Assembly (NCBI GenBank): GCA_963839175.1
Contig: CAWIUB010000025.1
Span: 152,011-216,010, forward strand
Direction: 5' to 3'
Source of the DNA: CAWIUB01 sp963839175
Lineage (GTDB): Bacteria > Actinomycetota > Actinomycetes > Mycobacteriales > Jatrophihabitantaceae
Length of the DNA stretch: 64,000 bases
Each line of letters begins with the position of its first letter. The first letter of the stretch is position 1. Positions 1 through 8,359 of the stretch are shown here, one piece after another. A model generated the notes under the pieces. The model was not told where the DNA came from, did no database searches, and saw nothing but the letters and a program-made list of their open reading frames with translations. The position numbers and the translations under genes are program-made.

Positions 1-712
1 GCCAGCACAGGCCCGCGAGCATCTCCGGCTCCAGCCGGCGCGCCGAGGCCTGCCGGCAGGCGGCCGCCAGTCCCGGGGACTCGTCCAGCAACCCGAGCGT
101 GGCGGCGACCACGCCCCCGTACACGTCCGCGTCGACGAGCAGGCTCACGCAGCCGAGCCGCGCCAACTCGTCGGCCAGCGTCATCGCCACGGTGGTGCGG
201 CCGGGTGCGCCGGTCGGTCCCCAGACCGCGACGACGGACCCGCGGCGACTCGGCTGCGGTGCCACCGGATCGCGGGTGGGCGGGATGACCATGGACGTCG
301 CCGCAGCCGGGTCGCCGAAGGCGCGCGTCGCTGCCCGGTCGGCCGGCACCGCGGCGGTGACCGCTTCGGTGACCACGGACGCGACAACCGACGGCTCGGT
401 GTCATCGGGCACGAGGTGCTCGATGCCGAGCGCCCGCAGCCGATCCTCCGTGGCCGAGTCGCCGCGCCGCACCACTCCGACCGGCACGACACCGGCGGCG
501 CCGAGCCGGTCAACCACGTCGGCGTCCAGTCGACGCAACGCCGCGTCGAGCAGCGCCGCGCGGGCCTGCCCGGTTGTGGCGACGGCCATCAGCTCGATGA
601 CATCGACGCATCGGCGGACGACCACAACGCCGTGGTCGGCGCGCTCCAGCGCGGCGACCAGCGCGGCCTCCCACGCCGCGCCACCGGCGGCGCTAAGGAC
701 GGGCAGCTTCAT
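1..712 (-). CDS. CpaE-like ParA/MinD-family ATPase (cut by window edge)
   Basis: The start codon at 712-710 overlaps the stop of the upstream SAF gene by an ATGA, so the two are translationally coupled. The first ~150 residues form a receiver-like N-terminal region, starting MKLPVLSAAGG. Around residue 160 comes VVAVWGPTGAPGRTT, a deviant Walker A loop of the ParA/MinD/CpaE type, followed by VSLLVDADVYGG, the Walker A' strand. These ATPases localise Flp/Tad-type secretion machinery in the cell. The partner SAF protein resembles CpaB, which supports that reading. The C-terminus lies outside the window. The family is confident; the pilus role is inference because no other tad genes are visible. 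Confidence 0.75.
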   Translation of the reverse strand, partial: MKLPVLSAAGGAAWEAALVAALERADHGVVVVRRCVDVIELMAVATTGQARAALLDAALRRLDADVVDRLGAAGVVPVGVVRRGDSATEDRLRALGIEHLVPDDTEPSVVASVVTEAVTAAVPADRAATRAFGDPAAATSMVIPPTRDPVAPQPSRRGSVVAVWGPTGAPGRTTVAMTLADELARLGCVSLLVDADVYGGVVAATLGLLDESPGLAAACRQASARRLEPEMLAGLCW

Positions 713-1395
713 CGCTTCGCGGCGCAGGCGTCGAGTGGCTGCAGGTGCGCGTTGGGGTCTGCAGCAGGCGGGCCGTCGAGGATCCCGGCCCGGATTACGG
801 CGCCGTCGAGTGCCAGTGCGCCAACCAGGCGCTGAGCGAGGTCGGCCGGTACCCGCACCACGATGCTCTGCATGGCGCCGCTGGCGAAGGCGCCACCGGT
901 GCTGGTCTGGACGTCTTGCACCGTGACATCACCCAGAATGGGCACGGCGCTGCACGTCTTGGTCGTCACCCACAGCTCGACGCGCTGTCCTCGGCTGACC
1001 TTGGGGGCGTTGGCCGAGCTGAGCGGCACGGTGACGGTCGTCCCGGGTCGGGTGTCGGTGAGCGCCGACTGCGGCACGAGTTCGCCGGCCGACAGCGGGC
1101 GGTTCACGGTCTTGCCGGCCATGCCGGTGCCAGCGCCCAGGTAGTGCCCGGAACCGCCGGGCATTCGCACCCGGACGGCGGTCAGGTCGGCGGCGGTGAG
1201 CACGGAGCCGGGCGCCAGGTCGTGCGCCGCGGCCCACATCGGCTCGGTGGAGTCGGCGGCGCTCACCACCTTGGCGCCGAGCAGGACGGAGCCGAGGACG
1301 AGCACGATGCCGGCGATCAGCCGCGGGTCGAGCCACCGCGGCGTGCGTGCTCGGCGCGGCTGGGGCGACAACGGGGTCGAGGATGGGGCGGTCAC
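709..1395 (-). CDS. SAF-domain protein, CpaB/RcpC-like
   Basis: A 228-residue protein with a proline/arginine-rich cytoplasmic start, one membrane helix at about residues 27-46 (LIAGIVLVLGSVLLGAKVV) and an SAF domain beginning near residue 55 (AAHDLAPGSVLTAADLTAVRV). The rest is a beta-rich outer region. SAF proteins of this type (CpaB/RcpC) act at the cell envelope with Flp pilus assembly. The GTG start at 1395 is the only reasonable start before the membrane helix. It is the first gene of a two-gene operon with the CpaE-like ATPase, divergent from the BldC-like gene across about 175 bp. Confidence 0.75.
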   Translation of the reverse strand: MTAPSSTPLSPQPRRARTPRWLDPRLIAGIVLVLGSVLLGAKVVSAADSTEPMWAAAHDLAPGSVLTAADLTAVRVRMPGGSGHYLGAGTGMAGKTVNRPLSAGELVPQSALTDTRPGTTVTVPLSSANAPKVSRGQRVELWVTTKTCSAVPILGDVTVQDVQTSTGGAFASGAMQSIVVRVPADLAQRLVGALALDGAVIRAGILDGPPAADPNAHLQPLDACAAKR

Positions 1396-1571
1396 GCGCC
1401 ATATCGTGCATCACGCGGCGCAATCTGACGAATCCGCGCCGACCGTAGGTCCAGGCGCCTCGGCAAACTCCGTGCCCCGATGTGGATAACCGCCGTTCGG
1501 GCCCACCGAGCTGCCAGACTGGATCTGACCGCACCCGTCCGACGCCGTCCGAAAGGAAGCCCGCGACAACC

Positions 1572-1814
1572 ATGGCTGCCGAACGTTTCCTGACTCTTGC
1601 CGACGTTGCCGAGGTGCTGAACATCTCCGCATCGCAGACCTACGCCCTGGTCCGAAACGGCGAGTTGGAGGCGATCAAGATCGGCGGACGCGGCCAGTGG
1701 CGGGTGGAGCGCGACAAGCTGGAGAGCTACATCGGCAAGATGTACGACCAGACCCGGCAATTCGTCGCGGACCACCCGTTCGTGGAGTCGGAGGGTGGCG
1801 GCGGGGCCGACTGA
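1572..1814 (+). CDS. BldC-like MerR-type helix-turn-helix regulator
   Basis: An 80-residue protein. I start it at the ATG encoding MAAERFLTLADVAEVL because a GAAAGGAAG ribosome site lies about 14 bases upstream; the reading frame extends further 5' but without family similarity. The whole protein is one winged HTH of the excisionase/BldC type: ADVAEVLNIS as first helix, SQTYALVRNGELEAIKIG as recognition helix and wing, RVERDKLESYI as last helix. BldC is a small developmental DNA-binding protein of actinobacteria that binds cooperatively to direct repeats. The extra acidic/glycine tail (VESEGGGGAD) is common in this group. Confidence 0.8.
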   Translation: MAAERFLTLADVAEVLNISASQTYALVRNGELEAIKIGGRGQWRVERDKLESYIGKMYDQTRQFVADHPFVESEGGGGAD

Positions 1815-1821
1815 CGGCGCT

Positions 1822-2376
1822 TCAGCCGCGCCGCACTGCGGCGACGGCCGACAGCGGCACGGCCAGCACTTCGCGCACCTGCGATCGGCGGCGGGCCTCG
1901 GCCGGTGGATGGGCGGCGAGTTCGGCGAAGTCGGCGCCGATCCGGTCCAGCGTGCCGTCGAGCACGGTCGCGTCGGTGAGGTGCAGGCGCAACGCCGCGC
2001 GATCCCGCGCGAGCGTCCGCAACGCGTGTGACAGCCCGAGTCGGGACTCGACAACGCCCTCGGAGTCCGGAACGCCGGCCAGCCGCCCGAGTCCGGACAC
2101 CCGGGTGACCGCGGCCAGCGCGATCACCGCCTCCCGGCCGCCGCCCTCGGCGATCAGCACCCAGTCCGGCCCGACACGGCGTAACTGACCACGCAGCTCG
2201 ACCGCCCCTAGGCAGCTGAGCCCGAGCGAGAGGCCTACGCCGGCACGCAACCGGTCCAGCAGCCGCAGCCGGGCGGTCTCGATCCGCGCCCGCTCCGTCA
2301 CCTCGCCGGCGCGCTCGGCTACCTCGAGCGCATCGGCCTGCGCTTCCAGATCGGCGAACAACCCCTCCCAATGCAT
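1822..2376 (-). CDS. Conserved actinobacterial protein of unknown function
   Basis: 184 residues from the ATG at 2376 (MHWEGLFADLEAQADAL), which is preceded by AGAAGG at ribosome-site distance. The frame opens earlier but the extra residues look untranslated. It has an acidic, helical N-terminus, then small beta-strands (LGAVELRGQLRRVGPDWVLI), and a helical C-terminus. No catalytic motif is visible. It sits between the BldC-like gene (convergent, 7 bp apart) and the LysM gene (divergent). I do not recognise the function; proteins of this shape are found beside bldC/secA in related genomes. Confidence 0.6.
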   Translation of the reverse strand: MHWEGLFADLEAQADALEVAERAGEVTERARIETARLRLLDRLRAGVGLSLGLSCLGAVELRGQLRRVGPDWVLIAEGGGREAVIALAAVTRVSGLGRLAGVPDSEGVVESRLGLSHALRTLARDRAALRLHLTDATVLDGTLDRIGADFAELAAHPPAEARRRSQVREVLAVPLSAVAAVRRG

Positions 2377-2421
2377 GGGCCCACCTTCTCGTGTCATGCG
2401 CGGTGTTTCAACCACCTCCCC

Positions 2422-2450
2422 TTGACCGATGGCTGCTGGACGCTTATAAA
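2422..2450 (+). promoter_or_regulatory. Consensus-like promoter for the LysM gene
   Basis: TTGACC at 2422-2427 and TATAAA at 2445-2450 are separated by exactly 17 bp, a near-perfect housekeeping promoter in a very GC-rich context. It points at the LysM gene, whose ATG is at 2487 with GGAG just upstream. Confidence 0.65.
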
Positions 2451-2486
2451 TACAAACAGATGTAAATGAAGGTCAATGGAGTTAGC

Positions 2487-3232
2487 ATGAAGCGGTGGAC
2501 GTCCTGGACGGTCATGACCGGGTCCACGGTTGCCGTGCTCGCGCTGCTGTCGCCCAGCTGGCCGGCCCTCGCCCGCGACGTGGCCGCGCCCCGGGCCTGG
2601 TCCGGCCGGGTGAGCGTGGACGGCGTCGCGGTCGAGCTGTCCGCCGCTGCCCTGTGGTGCGTCGCCCTGTGGATCGCCATCGGGCTGCTCGCTGCGAGCG
2701 TGGCGCGGCTGCCGGGAGTGTTGGGCGGATTCGCCCGGCGTACCGCCGAGGGCATGTTGCCGGCCGCCCTGCTGCGCGTCCTGGCCGGCGCGGCGGGACT
2801 CTCGGTCGTCCTGGCCCCTGCGGTGGCCGGGGCCAGCCCGCCCGAGCCGGCCACGTGTCGGCCGCCGCGTCGGCCGCTCCCCAGCCTGCCGCGCGGCCGA
2901 TCCCGGGCGTGGGCTGGCCCACCGACGACGCTCCGGCACCGACGCTCGCCCTGCCATGGCCGTCGACACCGCCGAATGCCGTCGGCACGCCCGCGCCGAC
3001 CCGTCCGCAGCGACCCGCCCCCGCCAGCCCCAGCGGTCCCACCGTCACCGTTGCCCCAGGCGACTCGCTGTGGCTGATCGCGGCGCGTCGTCTCGGCCCC
3101 AACGCCGGTCCCACCGAGGTCGCCGACGCCTGGCCACGCTGGTACGCCGCCAACGCGGCTGTGATCGGGCCTGATCCGTCGCTGATCCGTCCGGGTCAGG
3201 TCCTCCATCCGCCGACTCCACCGCACGACTGA
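2487..3232 (+). CDS. LysM-domain envelope protein (one frameshift)
   Basis: Start at ATG 2487 with GGAG six bases upstream. The N-terminus is MKRWTSWTVMTG with a hydrophobic segment, a second membrane segment (LWCVALWIAIGLLAASVA) and a third (GAAGLSVVLAPAVAGAS). Near 2860 the frame shifts by one base. The other frame continues with a proline/alanine-rich linker and a C-terminal LysM-like domain (TVTVAPGDSLWLIAARRLG ... WYAANAAVIGPDPSLIRPGQVL), ending at 3232. LysM binds peptidoglycan, so the protein is probably membrane-anchored with an outer wall-binding end. Both halves are well conserved, so I treat the shift as an assembly error or very recent mutation. Confidence 0.7.
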
Positions 3233-3254
3233 CTCCCAGCCCTGGAGGTATGCC

Positions 3255-3785
3255 ATGAGCGCCGCGCGGTCCGAGACGATTCCGGTACCTGTCCGCGTCG
3301 TGACGGTGCGGTTAGCGCCGCGACGCGAGCCGCCGTTCGACGACGAGCTCAGCGAGGGTCAGCTGACCCTGGTCGGCCCGCACGACCGCCCGCTGCCGTT
3401 CGCGCCGCGACGGCGTGTCGTCGAGGCGCGTGACATCTTCGCGCCACGTCCGACGCAACGCGGCGATCTGCCGGATCCGGAGGCGTTCGGCCGACGCCTG
3501 CTCGTGGGGATCTTCGAAGCGCTGGGTGGCCGCCGTTCGTTGCCGCAGCTCGCCGCGCATTTGAGCCACGGGGTGTACGGCGGACTCGTGAGCGACCTCG
3601 ACCGGCCAGGCCGGCGAACCTGGCGCACGCGTCCGGCCATCCGGTCGATGCGGGTCTGCGAGCCGGCCGCCGGGGTCGCCGAGCTATCGGCGGTGATCCA
3701 AGCCGGGCGCCGCTGTCGAGCCGTGGCGCTGCGGCTGGAGGGTCTTGACGGTCGCTGGCGCTGCGTCCGCCTGCAGATCGGCTAG
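3255..3785 (+). CDS. Rv3235-family protein
   Basis: 176 residues with ATG 3255 behind a GGAGG site. The N-terminal half is arginine/proline-rich and probably disordered. The conserved part is at residues ~75-115 (GRRLLVGIFEALGGRRSLPQLAAHLSHGVYGGL), the signature of the Rv3235 family (unknown function). In mycobacteria this gene lies close to secA1, as here. It is 22 bp downstream of the LysM gene and likely shares its promoter. No enzyme motif is visible. Confidence 0.7.
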   Translation: MSAARSETIPVPVRVVTVRLAPRREPPFDDELSEGQLTLVGPHDRPLPFAPRRRVVEARDIFAPRPTQRGDLPDPEAFGRRLLVGIFEALGGRRSLPQLAAHLSHGVYGGLVSDLDRPGRRTWRTRPAIRSMRVCEPAAGVAELSAVIQAGRRCRAVALRLEGLDGRWRCVRLQIG

Positions 3786-3851
3786 GTCCGAACTTGGCCT
3801 CGCAGCAGGGCGACACGCCGACGGCGACCCTGCCGGGGGGCCGAGGTTCGG
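3786..3851. terminator. Possible bidirectional terminator
   Basis: The 66 bp between the converging Rv3235-like gene and secA contain an imperfect GC-rich hairpin (GCAGGGCGAC paired with GGCGACCCTGC). No U-run follows. Function is inferred from position only. Confidence 0.3.
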
Positions 3852-6686
3852 CTAGCGCTTGCGGCGGCGAGCGCCGCTGCCCCGGTTCCCGCGACTGCCC
3901 CGGTTGGGATTGGCGCGCGCCTGCTGGCGGCGGGGTGTCGAGCCCCCGCCGCTCGCACCGTCGGGACTGGCGTTCTCCCGCCGGATTTGCGGGGCATCCG
4001 AGCCCAGCGCCGGGGAGCTGTACACCAGCGGCTTCTTGACCTTGGCGTCGTTGCGCTCCAACCCCTTGGCGGTGATGTGCGGCTGCTCCACGGCCTGCTC
4101 GTCGATCACGCGAGACTGCTGCGCGGCCGCCAGCAACGACTCGTCCAGCTGCGGCTCGTCACCCGCCGGTGCCGGGGCAGGCGCTGGCGCCTCGACCTGC
4201 ACCTCGAGGTTGAACAGGAAGCCGACGGTCTCTTCCTTGATCGCGTCCATCATGGCGCTGAACATGTCGAACCCCTCGCGCTGGTATTCGACCAGCGGAT
4301 CGCGTTGGGCCATCGCGCGCAGCCCGATCCCCTCCTGCAAGTAGTCCATCTCGTACAGGTGCTCGCGCCACTTGCGGTCGACCACCGAGAGCATCACCCG
4401 CCTCTCCAGCTCGCGCATGACCTCGCCGCCAAGGTCTTCTTCGCGCTGGTCGTAGGCCGACTGGGCGTCCGCAACGAGCTCCTCGACCAGGTAATCCCTT
4501 GTCAGGTCGGCCTTCCTGCCGCCGGCCTGCTCGATCGCCTCGTCGATCGTCAGCGACACCGGGTACAGCGTCTTGAGTGCCGTCCACAGCTGCTCGAGGT
4601 CCCACTCCTCGGCGTATCCGGACGCCGTCGCGCCCTCGACGTAGCTCGTCACGACGTCGTCGATCATCGGCCGGATCTGGTCGGACAGATCGGCGCCCTC
4701 GAGCACCCGGCGCCGCTCGTCGTAGATGACGGTGCGCTGCTTGTTCAGCACCTCGTCGTACTTGAGGACGTTCTTGCGGATCTCGAAGTTCTGCTGCTCG
4801 ACCTGGGTTTGCGCCGACTGGATCGACCGCGACACCATCTTGTTCTCGATCGGGGTGTCCTCGGGCAGCCGCAGCATGTTCATGATCGCGGCGACCCGCT
4901 CGCCGTTGAAGCGCACCATCAGGTCGTCGCCGAGCGAGAGGTAGAAGCGCGACTCCCCCGGATCCCCCTGCCGACCGGAACGGCCACGCAGCTGATTGTC
5001 GATTCGCCGGGACTCGTGACGCTCGGTGCCGAGCACGTACAGGCCGCCGAGGTCCACGACGTCTTCGTGCTCCCTGGCCACCTCGGCCTTGGCCTTGTCC
5101 AACGCGTCCGGCCATGCGGCCTCGTACTCCTCGGGCGTCTCGTCCGGGGTCAGCCCGCGGTCCCGGAGCGCGAGGTCAGCCGTGAACTCGGGGTTGCCGC
5201 CGAGCATGATGTCGGTACCGCGGCCGGCCATGTTGGTGGCCACGGTGACTGCGCCCTTGCGGCCGGCATTGGCGATGATCGCGGCCTCACGGGCGTGGTT
5301 CTTCGCGTTGAGCACCTCGTGCGGGATGCCGCGGCGCAGCAGCAGCGAGGACAGTCGCTCGGACTTCGCCACGCTGGCGGTACCCACCAGCACCGGCTGG
5401 CCCGCGTCGTGCCGCTCGGCGATGTCGTCGACGACCGACGCGTACTTGGCGTCCTCGGTCTTGTAGATCAGGTCAGTCTCGTCGCCGCGGATCATCGGCA
5501 TGTTCGTCGGGATCGGAACCACGCCGAGCTTGTAGATCTGGTGCAGCTCTGCTGCCTCGGTCTGCGCGGTGCCGGTCATGCCGGCGAGCTTTTCGTAGAG
5601 GCGGAAGTAGTTCTGCAGGGTGATCGTGGCGAGCGTCTGGTTCTCCTGCTGGATGCGCACGTCCTCTTTGGCCTCGATGGCCTGGTGCATGCCCTCGTTG
5701 TAGCGCCTGCCGTGCAGCACGCGGCCGGTGAACTCGTCGACGATGAGCACTTCCTGCTCGGCCGAGACGATGTAGTCGCGGTCGCGCTTGTACAGCTCCT
5801 TGGCCTTGAGCGCGTTGTTCAGGTAGCCGACCAGCGGAGTGTTTGCCGCCTCGTAGAGATTGTCGATCCCGAGCTGGTCCTCGACGAAGGCCACGCCCTC
5901 TTCGGTAACCGCGACCGTGCGTTTGCCTTCCTCGACGTCGTAGTGGACGTCGCGCTTCATCCGTGGCGCCAGCCGGGCGAACTCGAGGTACCAGCGCTGG
6001 TTCTCCTCCGCAGGCCCGCTGATGATCAGCGGCGTCCGAGCCTCGTCGATCAAGATCGAGTCGACCTCGTCGACGATCGCATAGTGGTGCCCGCGCTGGA
6101 CGAGGTCGTCGAGCGACCACGCCATGTTGTCGCGCAGGTAGTCGAACCCGAACTCATTGTTCGTGCCGTAGGTGATGTCGGCGGCGTATGCGGCCTTGCG
6201 TCTGTCCGGCGGCAGCTCGGAGAGGATCTTGCCGACCGAGACGCCCAGGAAGCGGTGGACGCGGCCCATCCAGTCGGCATCACGGGCGGCCAGGTAGTCG
6301 TTGACGGTGACGATGTGCACGCCGTTGCCGGTGAGCGCGTTCAGGTACGCGGGCAGGGTCGAGACCAGTGTCTTGCCCTCGCCGGTCTTCATCTCGGCGA
6401 TGTCGCCCAGGTGCAGCGCGGCGCCACCCATCAGCTGCACCCTGAAGTGGAACTGGCCCAGAGTGCGCCGGGCCGCCTCGCGCACCACCGCGAACGCCTC
6501 GGGCAGCAAGTCGTCGAGCGTCTCGCCGTCGGCGAGGCGGGTCTTGAACTGGTCGGTCTGCTCACGCAGCTGCGCGTCAGTCAGGTCGACGTAGTCGTCC
6601 TCGAGCGTCTCGATGTGATCGGCAATACCCGACAGCCGACGGACCATCTTGCCCTCGCCGGCACGCAAAATCTTCGCAAGAACCAC
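3852..6686 (-). CDS. secA: Preprotein translocase ATPase SecA
   Basis: 944 residues, full length. SecA is the motor that drives unfolded proteins through SecYEG. Walker A is MKTGEGKT at residues 99-106 and Walker B is DEVD at 206-209 (VDEVDSILIDEARTPLI). The second nucleotide-binding fold shows NMAGRGTDIMLGG and QLRGRSGRQGDPGES. The C-terminal linker is acidic (APAPAPAPAGDEPQLDES) and the protein ends in a basic tail rich in R, G and N. The zinc-binding CxC...HC motif found in many SecA proteins is absent, as in mycobacterial SecA1. The gene stands alone, divergent from the GNAT gene across the 70-bp repeats. Confidence 0.97.
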   Translation of the reverse strand: MVLAKILRAGEGKMVRRLSGIADHIETLEDDYVDLTDAQLREQTDQFKTRLADGETLDDLLPEAFAVVREAARRTLGQFHFRVQLMGGAALHLGDIAEMKTGEGKTLVSTLPAYLNALTGNGVHIVTVNDYLAARDADWMGRVHRFLGVSVGKILSELPPDRRKAAYAADITYGTNNEFGFDYLRDNMAWSLDDLVQRGHHYAIVDEVDSILIDEARTPLIISGPAEENQRWYLEFARLAPRMKRDVHYDVEEGKRTVAVTEEGVAFVEDQLGIDNLYEAANTPLVGYLNNALKAKELYKRDRDYIVSAEQEVLIVDEFTGRVLHGRRYNEGMHQAIEAKEDVRIQQENQTLATITLQNYFRLYEKLAGMTGTAQTEAAELHQIYKLGVVPIPTNMPMIRGDETDLIYKTEDAKYASVVDDIAERHDAGQPVLVGTASVAKSERLSSLLLRRGIPHEVLNAKNHAREAAIIANAGRKGAVTVATNMAGRGTDIMLGGNPEFTADLALRDRGLTPDETPEEYEAAWPDALDKAKAEVAREHEDVVDLGGLYVLGTERHESRRIDNQLRGRSGRQGDPGESRFYLSLGDDLMVRFNGERVAAIMNMLRLPEDTPIENKMVSRSIQSAQTQVEQQNFEIRKNVLKYDEVLNKQRTVIYDERRRVLEGADLSDQIRPMIDDVVTSYVEGATASGYAEEWDLEQLWTALKTLYPVSLTIDEAIEQAGGRKADLTRDYLVEELVADAQSAYDQREEDLGGEVMRELERRVMLSVVDRKWREHLYEMDYLQEGIGLRAMAQRDPLVEYQREGFDMFSAMMDAIKEETVGFLFNLEVQVEAPAPAPAPAGDEPQLDESLLAAAQQSRVIDEQAVEQPHITAKGLERNDAKVKKPLVYSSPALGSDAPQIRRENASPDGASGGGSTPRRQQARANPNRGSRGNRGSGARRRKR

Positions 6687-6733
6687 GGCGCCATGGTACG
6701 GGCTAATCGGCGGTGGTCACGGATCGGTCACAG

Positions 6734-6950
6734 GTCCGCCCCATCCGCGCGGGGAGCGCGGACTCGCCGCGCAGCGGCGAAGGGCGGACAAGGATCGGTT
6801 AGAGTCCGCCCCATCCGCGCGGGGAGCGCGGACTCGCCGCGCAGCGGCGAAGGGCGGACAAGGATCGGTTAGAGTCCGCCCCATCCGCGCGGGGAGCGCG
6901 GACTCGCCGCGCAGCGGCGAAGGGCGGACAAGGATCGGTTAGAGTCCGCC
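6734..6950. repeat. Three tandem 70-bp hairpin repeats
   Basis: Units start at 6734, 6804 and 6874, with a 7-bp partial fourth at 6944-6950. Copies look identical. Each unit opens GTCCGCCC and has GGGCGGAC near its end, and contains smaller hairpins (CCGCGCGGGGAGCGCGG; CGCCGCGCAGCGGCG), so each can fold as a branched stem. Units are joined by AAGGATCGGTTAGA. The array lies in the divergent region between secA and the GNAT gene. There are no spacers, so it is not a CRISPR array. Confidence 0.9.
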
Positions 6951-6989
6951 ACCCAATTCGGTTCGGGCGGTCTGGCAGGCTCACTGCAC

Positions 6990-8117
6990 GTGGGTGTGTG
7001 GAACGGCATCGAGCTCGACGGCCTCGTCCTGACGAGCGAGCGGCTGATCCTGCGGCCATTGCTGCCAAGCGACGCGGACGCTGTCCACCGGGCTATGCAG
7101 GACCGGCGGATGCACGAGTTCCTGCCACTACCGGACCCCTATACGCCTGCCGACGCACTGGAGTATGTGGCGGTCATCGCACAGCAGCAAAGGCGCGATG
7201 GATCCGGAATCGAATGTGCTGCGATCGAGACGAGTTCTGGACGGCTTGCGGGTAGCGCGGCTCTCCGGCTGCCTCCGGCCAGGCGCGCCGGCGCCGAGAT
7301 CGGCTATGCGATCTATCCCCACGCGCAGGGCAACGGGTATGCCACCGAGGCGTCCCGGACGCTCGCTCGCTGGGCGTTCGAGCACGGCGTGGCGCGCATC
7401 GAGATCCGCTGCGCGGTGAGCAACGTCGCCTCGGCGAAAGTCGCGCTGAATGCGGGATTCCGTTTCGAGGGTATTGCTCGGGCAGACGTCGTGACCCCCA
7501 GCGGCGTGTCGGACGGCGCGGTCTTCGGCCGGATCGCGGGCGACGACGGCGCCCCGACCGCGACGGTGGTCCCCGCCTTACCGGACGGCGGCCTCAGCGA
7601 CGGCATGCTGCGACTGCGGGTCCGCGAACCCGGGGATCTGCCCGCCGCGCTGGAGGAGGAGAACGACCCGCAGACGCGCCGCTGGGACTTCACCGACACG
7701 GTTCCCGCCCGAGCCGAATGGGCGGCGATCCTGGATCGCGCAGCGCTGGACTGGCTCGTCGGGAGGGTCTTGCGACTGTCCATGGTCGATGTCGCGACGG
7801 GCACGGTCGCCGGTTCGATCCAGCTGCGCCTCGGCGGGCCGCCGCAGCTGGCGAACGTCGGGTACGGGGTGCACCCGCGCTTTCGCGGACGTGGCTACAC
7901 CGCCCGCGCGCTGCGGCTGCTCACCCAGTGGGCATTCGACGAGGCCGACTTCGCCCGGCTGGAACTCGGCGCGAAGGTGGCGAACGTCGCCTCGCACAAG
8001 GCCGCGATTGCCGCTGGCTTCCAGCCCGACGGCATCATGGTGGGCCGGCTGCGAAACCCGGACGGAACGTTCAGCGACGAGATGCGGTTCGCCTTGCTCA
8101 ATCCGCGATACCGGTGA
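6990..8117 (+). CDS. Tandem-domain GNAT N-acetyltransferase
   Basis: 375 residues (GTG start) containing two consecutive GNAT folds. Repeat one spans about residues 12-180 and has the acetyl-CoA loop GYAIYPHAQGNGYATEASR. Repeat two spans about residues 205-370 and has GYGVHPRFRGRGYTARALR. Both carry the Q/RGxGxA pyrophosphate-binding signature and the NVAS-K-A-GF motif, typical of RimJ/RimL-like acetyltransferases that modify protein N-termini or small amines. The substrate is unknown. Single-domain members are about 180 residues, so this is a duplicated form. It converges on hpf across the hairpin region. Confidence 0.85.
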   Translation: MGVWNGIELDGLVLTSERLILRPLLPSDADAVHRAMQDRRMHEFLPLPDPYTPADALEYVAVIAQQQRRDGSGIECAAIETSSGRLAGSAALRLPPARRAGAEIGYAIYPHAQGNGYATEASRTLARWAFEHGVARIEIRCAVSNVASAKVALNAGFRFEGIARADVVTPSGVSDGAVFGRIAGDDGAPTATVVPALPDGGLSDGMLRLRVREPGDLPAALEEENDPQTRRWDFTDTVPARAEWAAILDRAALDWLVGRVLRLSMVDVATGTVAGSIQLRLGGPPQLANVGYGVHPRFRGRGYTARALRLLTQWAFDEADFARLELGAKVANVASHKAAIAAGFQPDGIMVGRLRNPDGTFSDEMRFALLNPRYR

Positions 8118-8126
8118 CCGATGACG

Positions 8127-8190
8127 TGATCTCGTCCGTCTCGTCCTCTCGTCCTCTCGACCTCGTCCTCTCGTCCATCTCGTCCTCTCC
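8127..8190 (+). repeat. CTCGTC/CTCTCGTC low-complexity run
   Basis: A pyrimidine-rich stretch built from irregular repeats of CTCGTC and CTCTCGTC, just after the GNAT stop codon. It is strongly strand-asymmetric and unlike neighbouring DNA. Function unknown; slipped-strand expansion is the likely origin. Confidence 0.7.
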
Positions 8191-8206
8191 ACCTATCGTC
8201 ATCTCG

Positions 8207-8325
8207 ACTTGTTCGACCTGGCGCGCGTCATGACGCGCTCGAGGTCGAACAACTTTCCGGTAGCAACACGTCATCTCGACTTGTTCGACCCGGCGCGTGC
8301 CAGGGCGCGCTCCAAGTCGAACAAC
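8207..8325. terminator. Two TTGTTCGAC-type hairpins between convergent genes
   Basis: The first stem pairs TTGTTCGACC (8209-8218) with GGTCGAACAA (8243-8252) around the palindrome GCGCGTCATGACGCGC. The second pairs TTGTTCGAC (from 8281) with GTCGAACAA (ending about 8324). They share flanks such as GTCATCTCGAC and lie between the ends of the GNAT gene (+) and hpf (-), so bidirectional termination is the simplest role. A third, longer member lies at 16520-16571. Confidence 0.65.
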
Positions 8326-8359
8326 TTCGGATGGGGGGACTTCGGATGGAGGGCGAGCG

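Noticed and set aside
1396..1571. Promoters in the SAF/BldC divergent gap
   Set aside because: No pair of -35/-10 boxes with acceptable spacing stood out on either strand.
3987..6872. A 961-codon open frame antisense to secA
   Set aside because: It mirrors the third-position GC of secA, has no domain and no ribosome site. Long antisense frames are expected in GC-rich genes.
6734..6950. CRISPR array
   Set aside because: The 70-bp units are contiguous with no unique spacers, and no cas genes are near.
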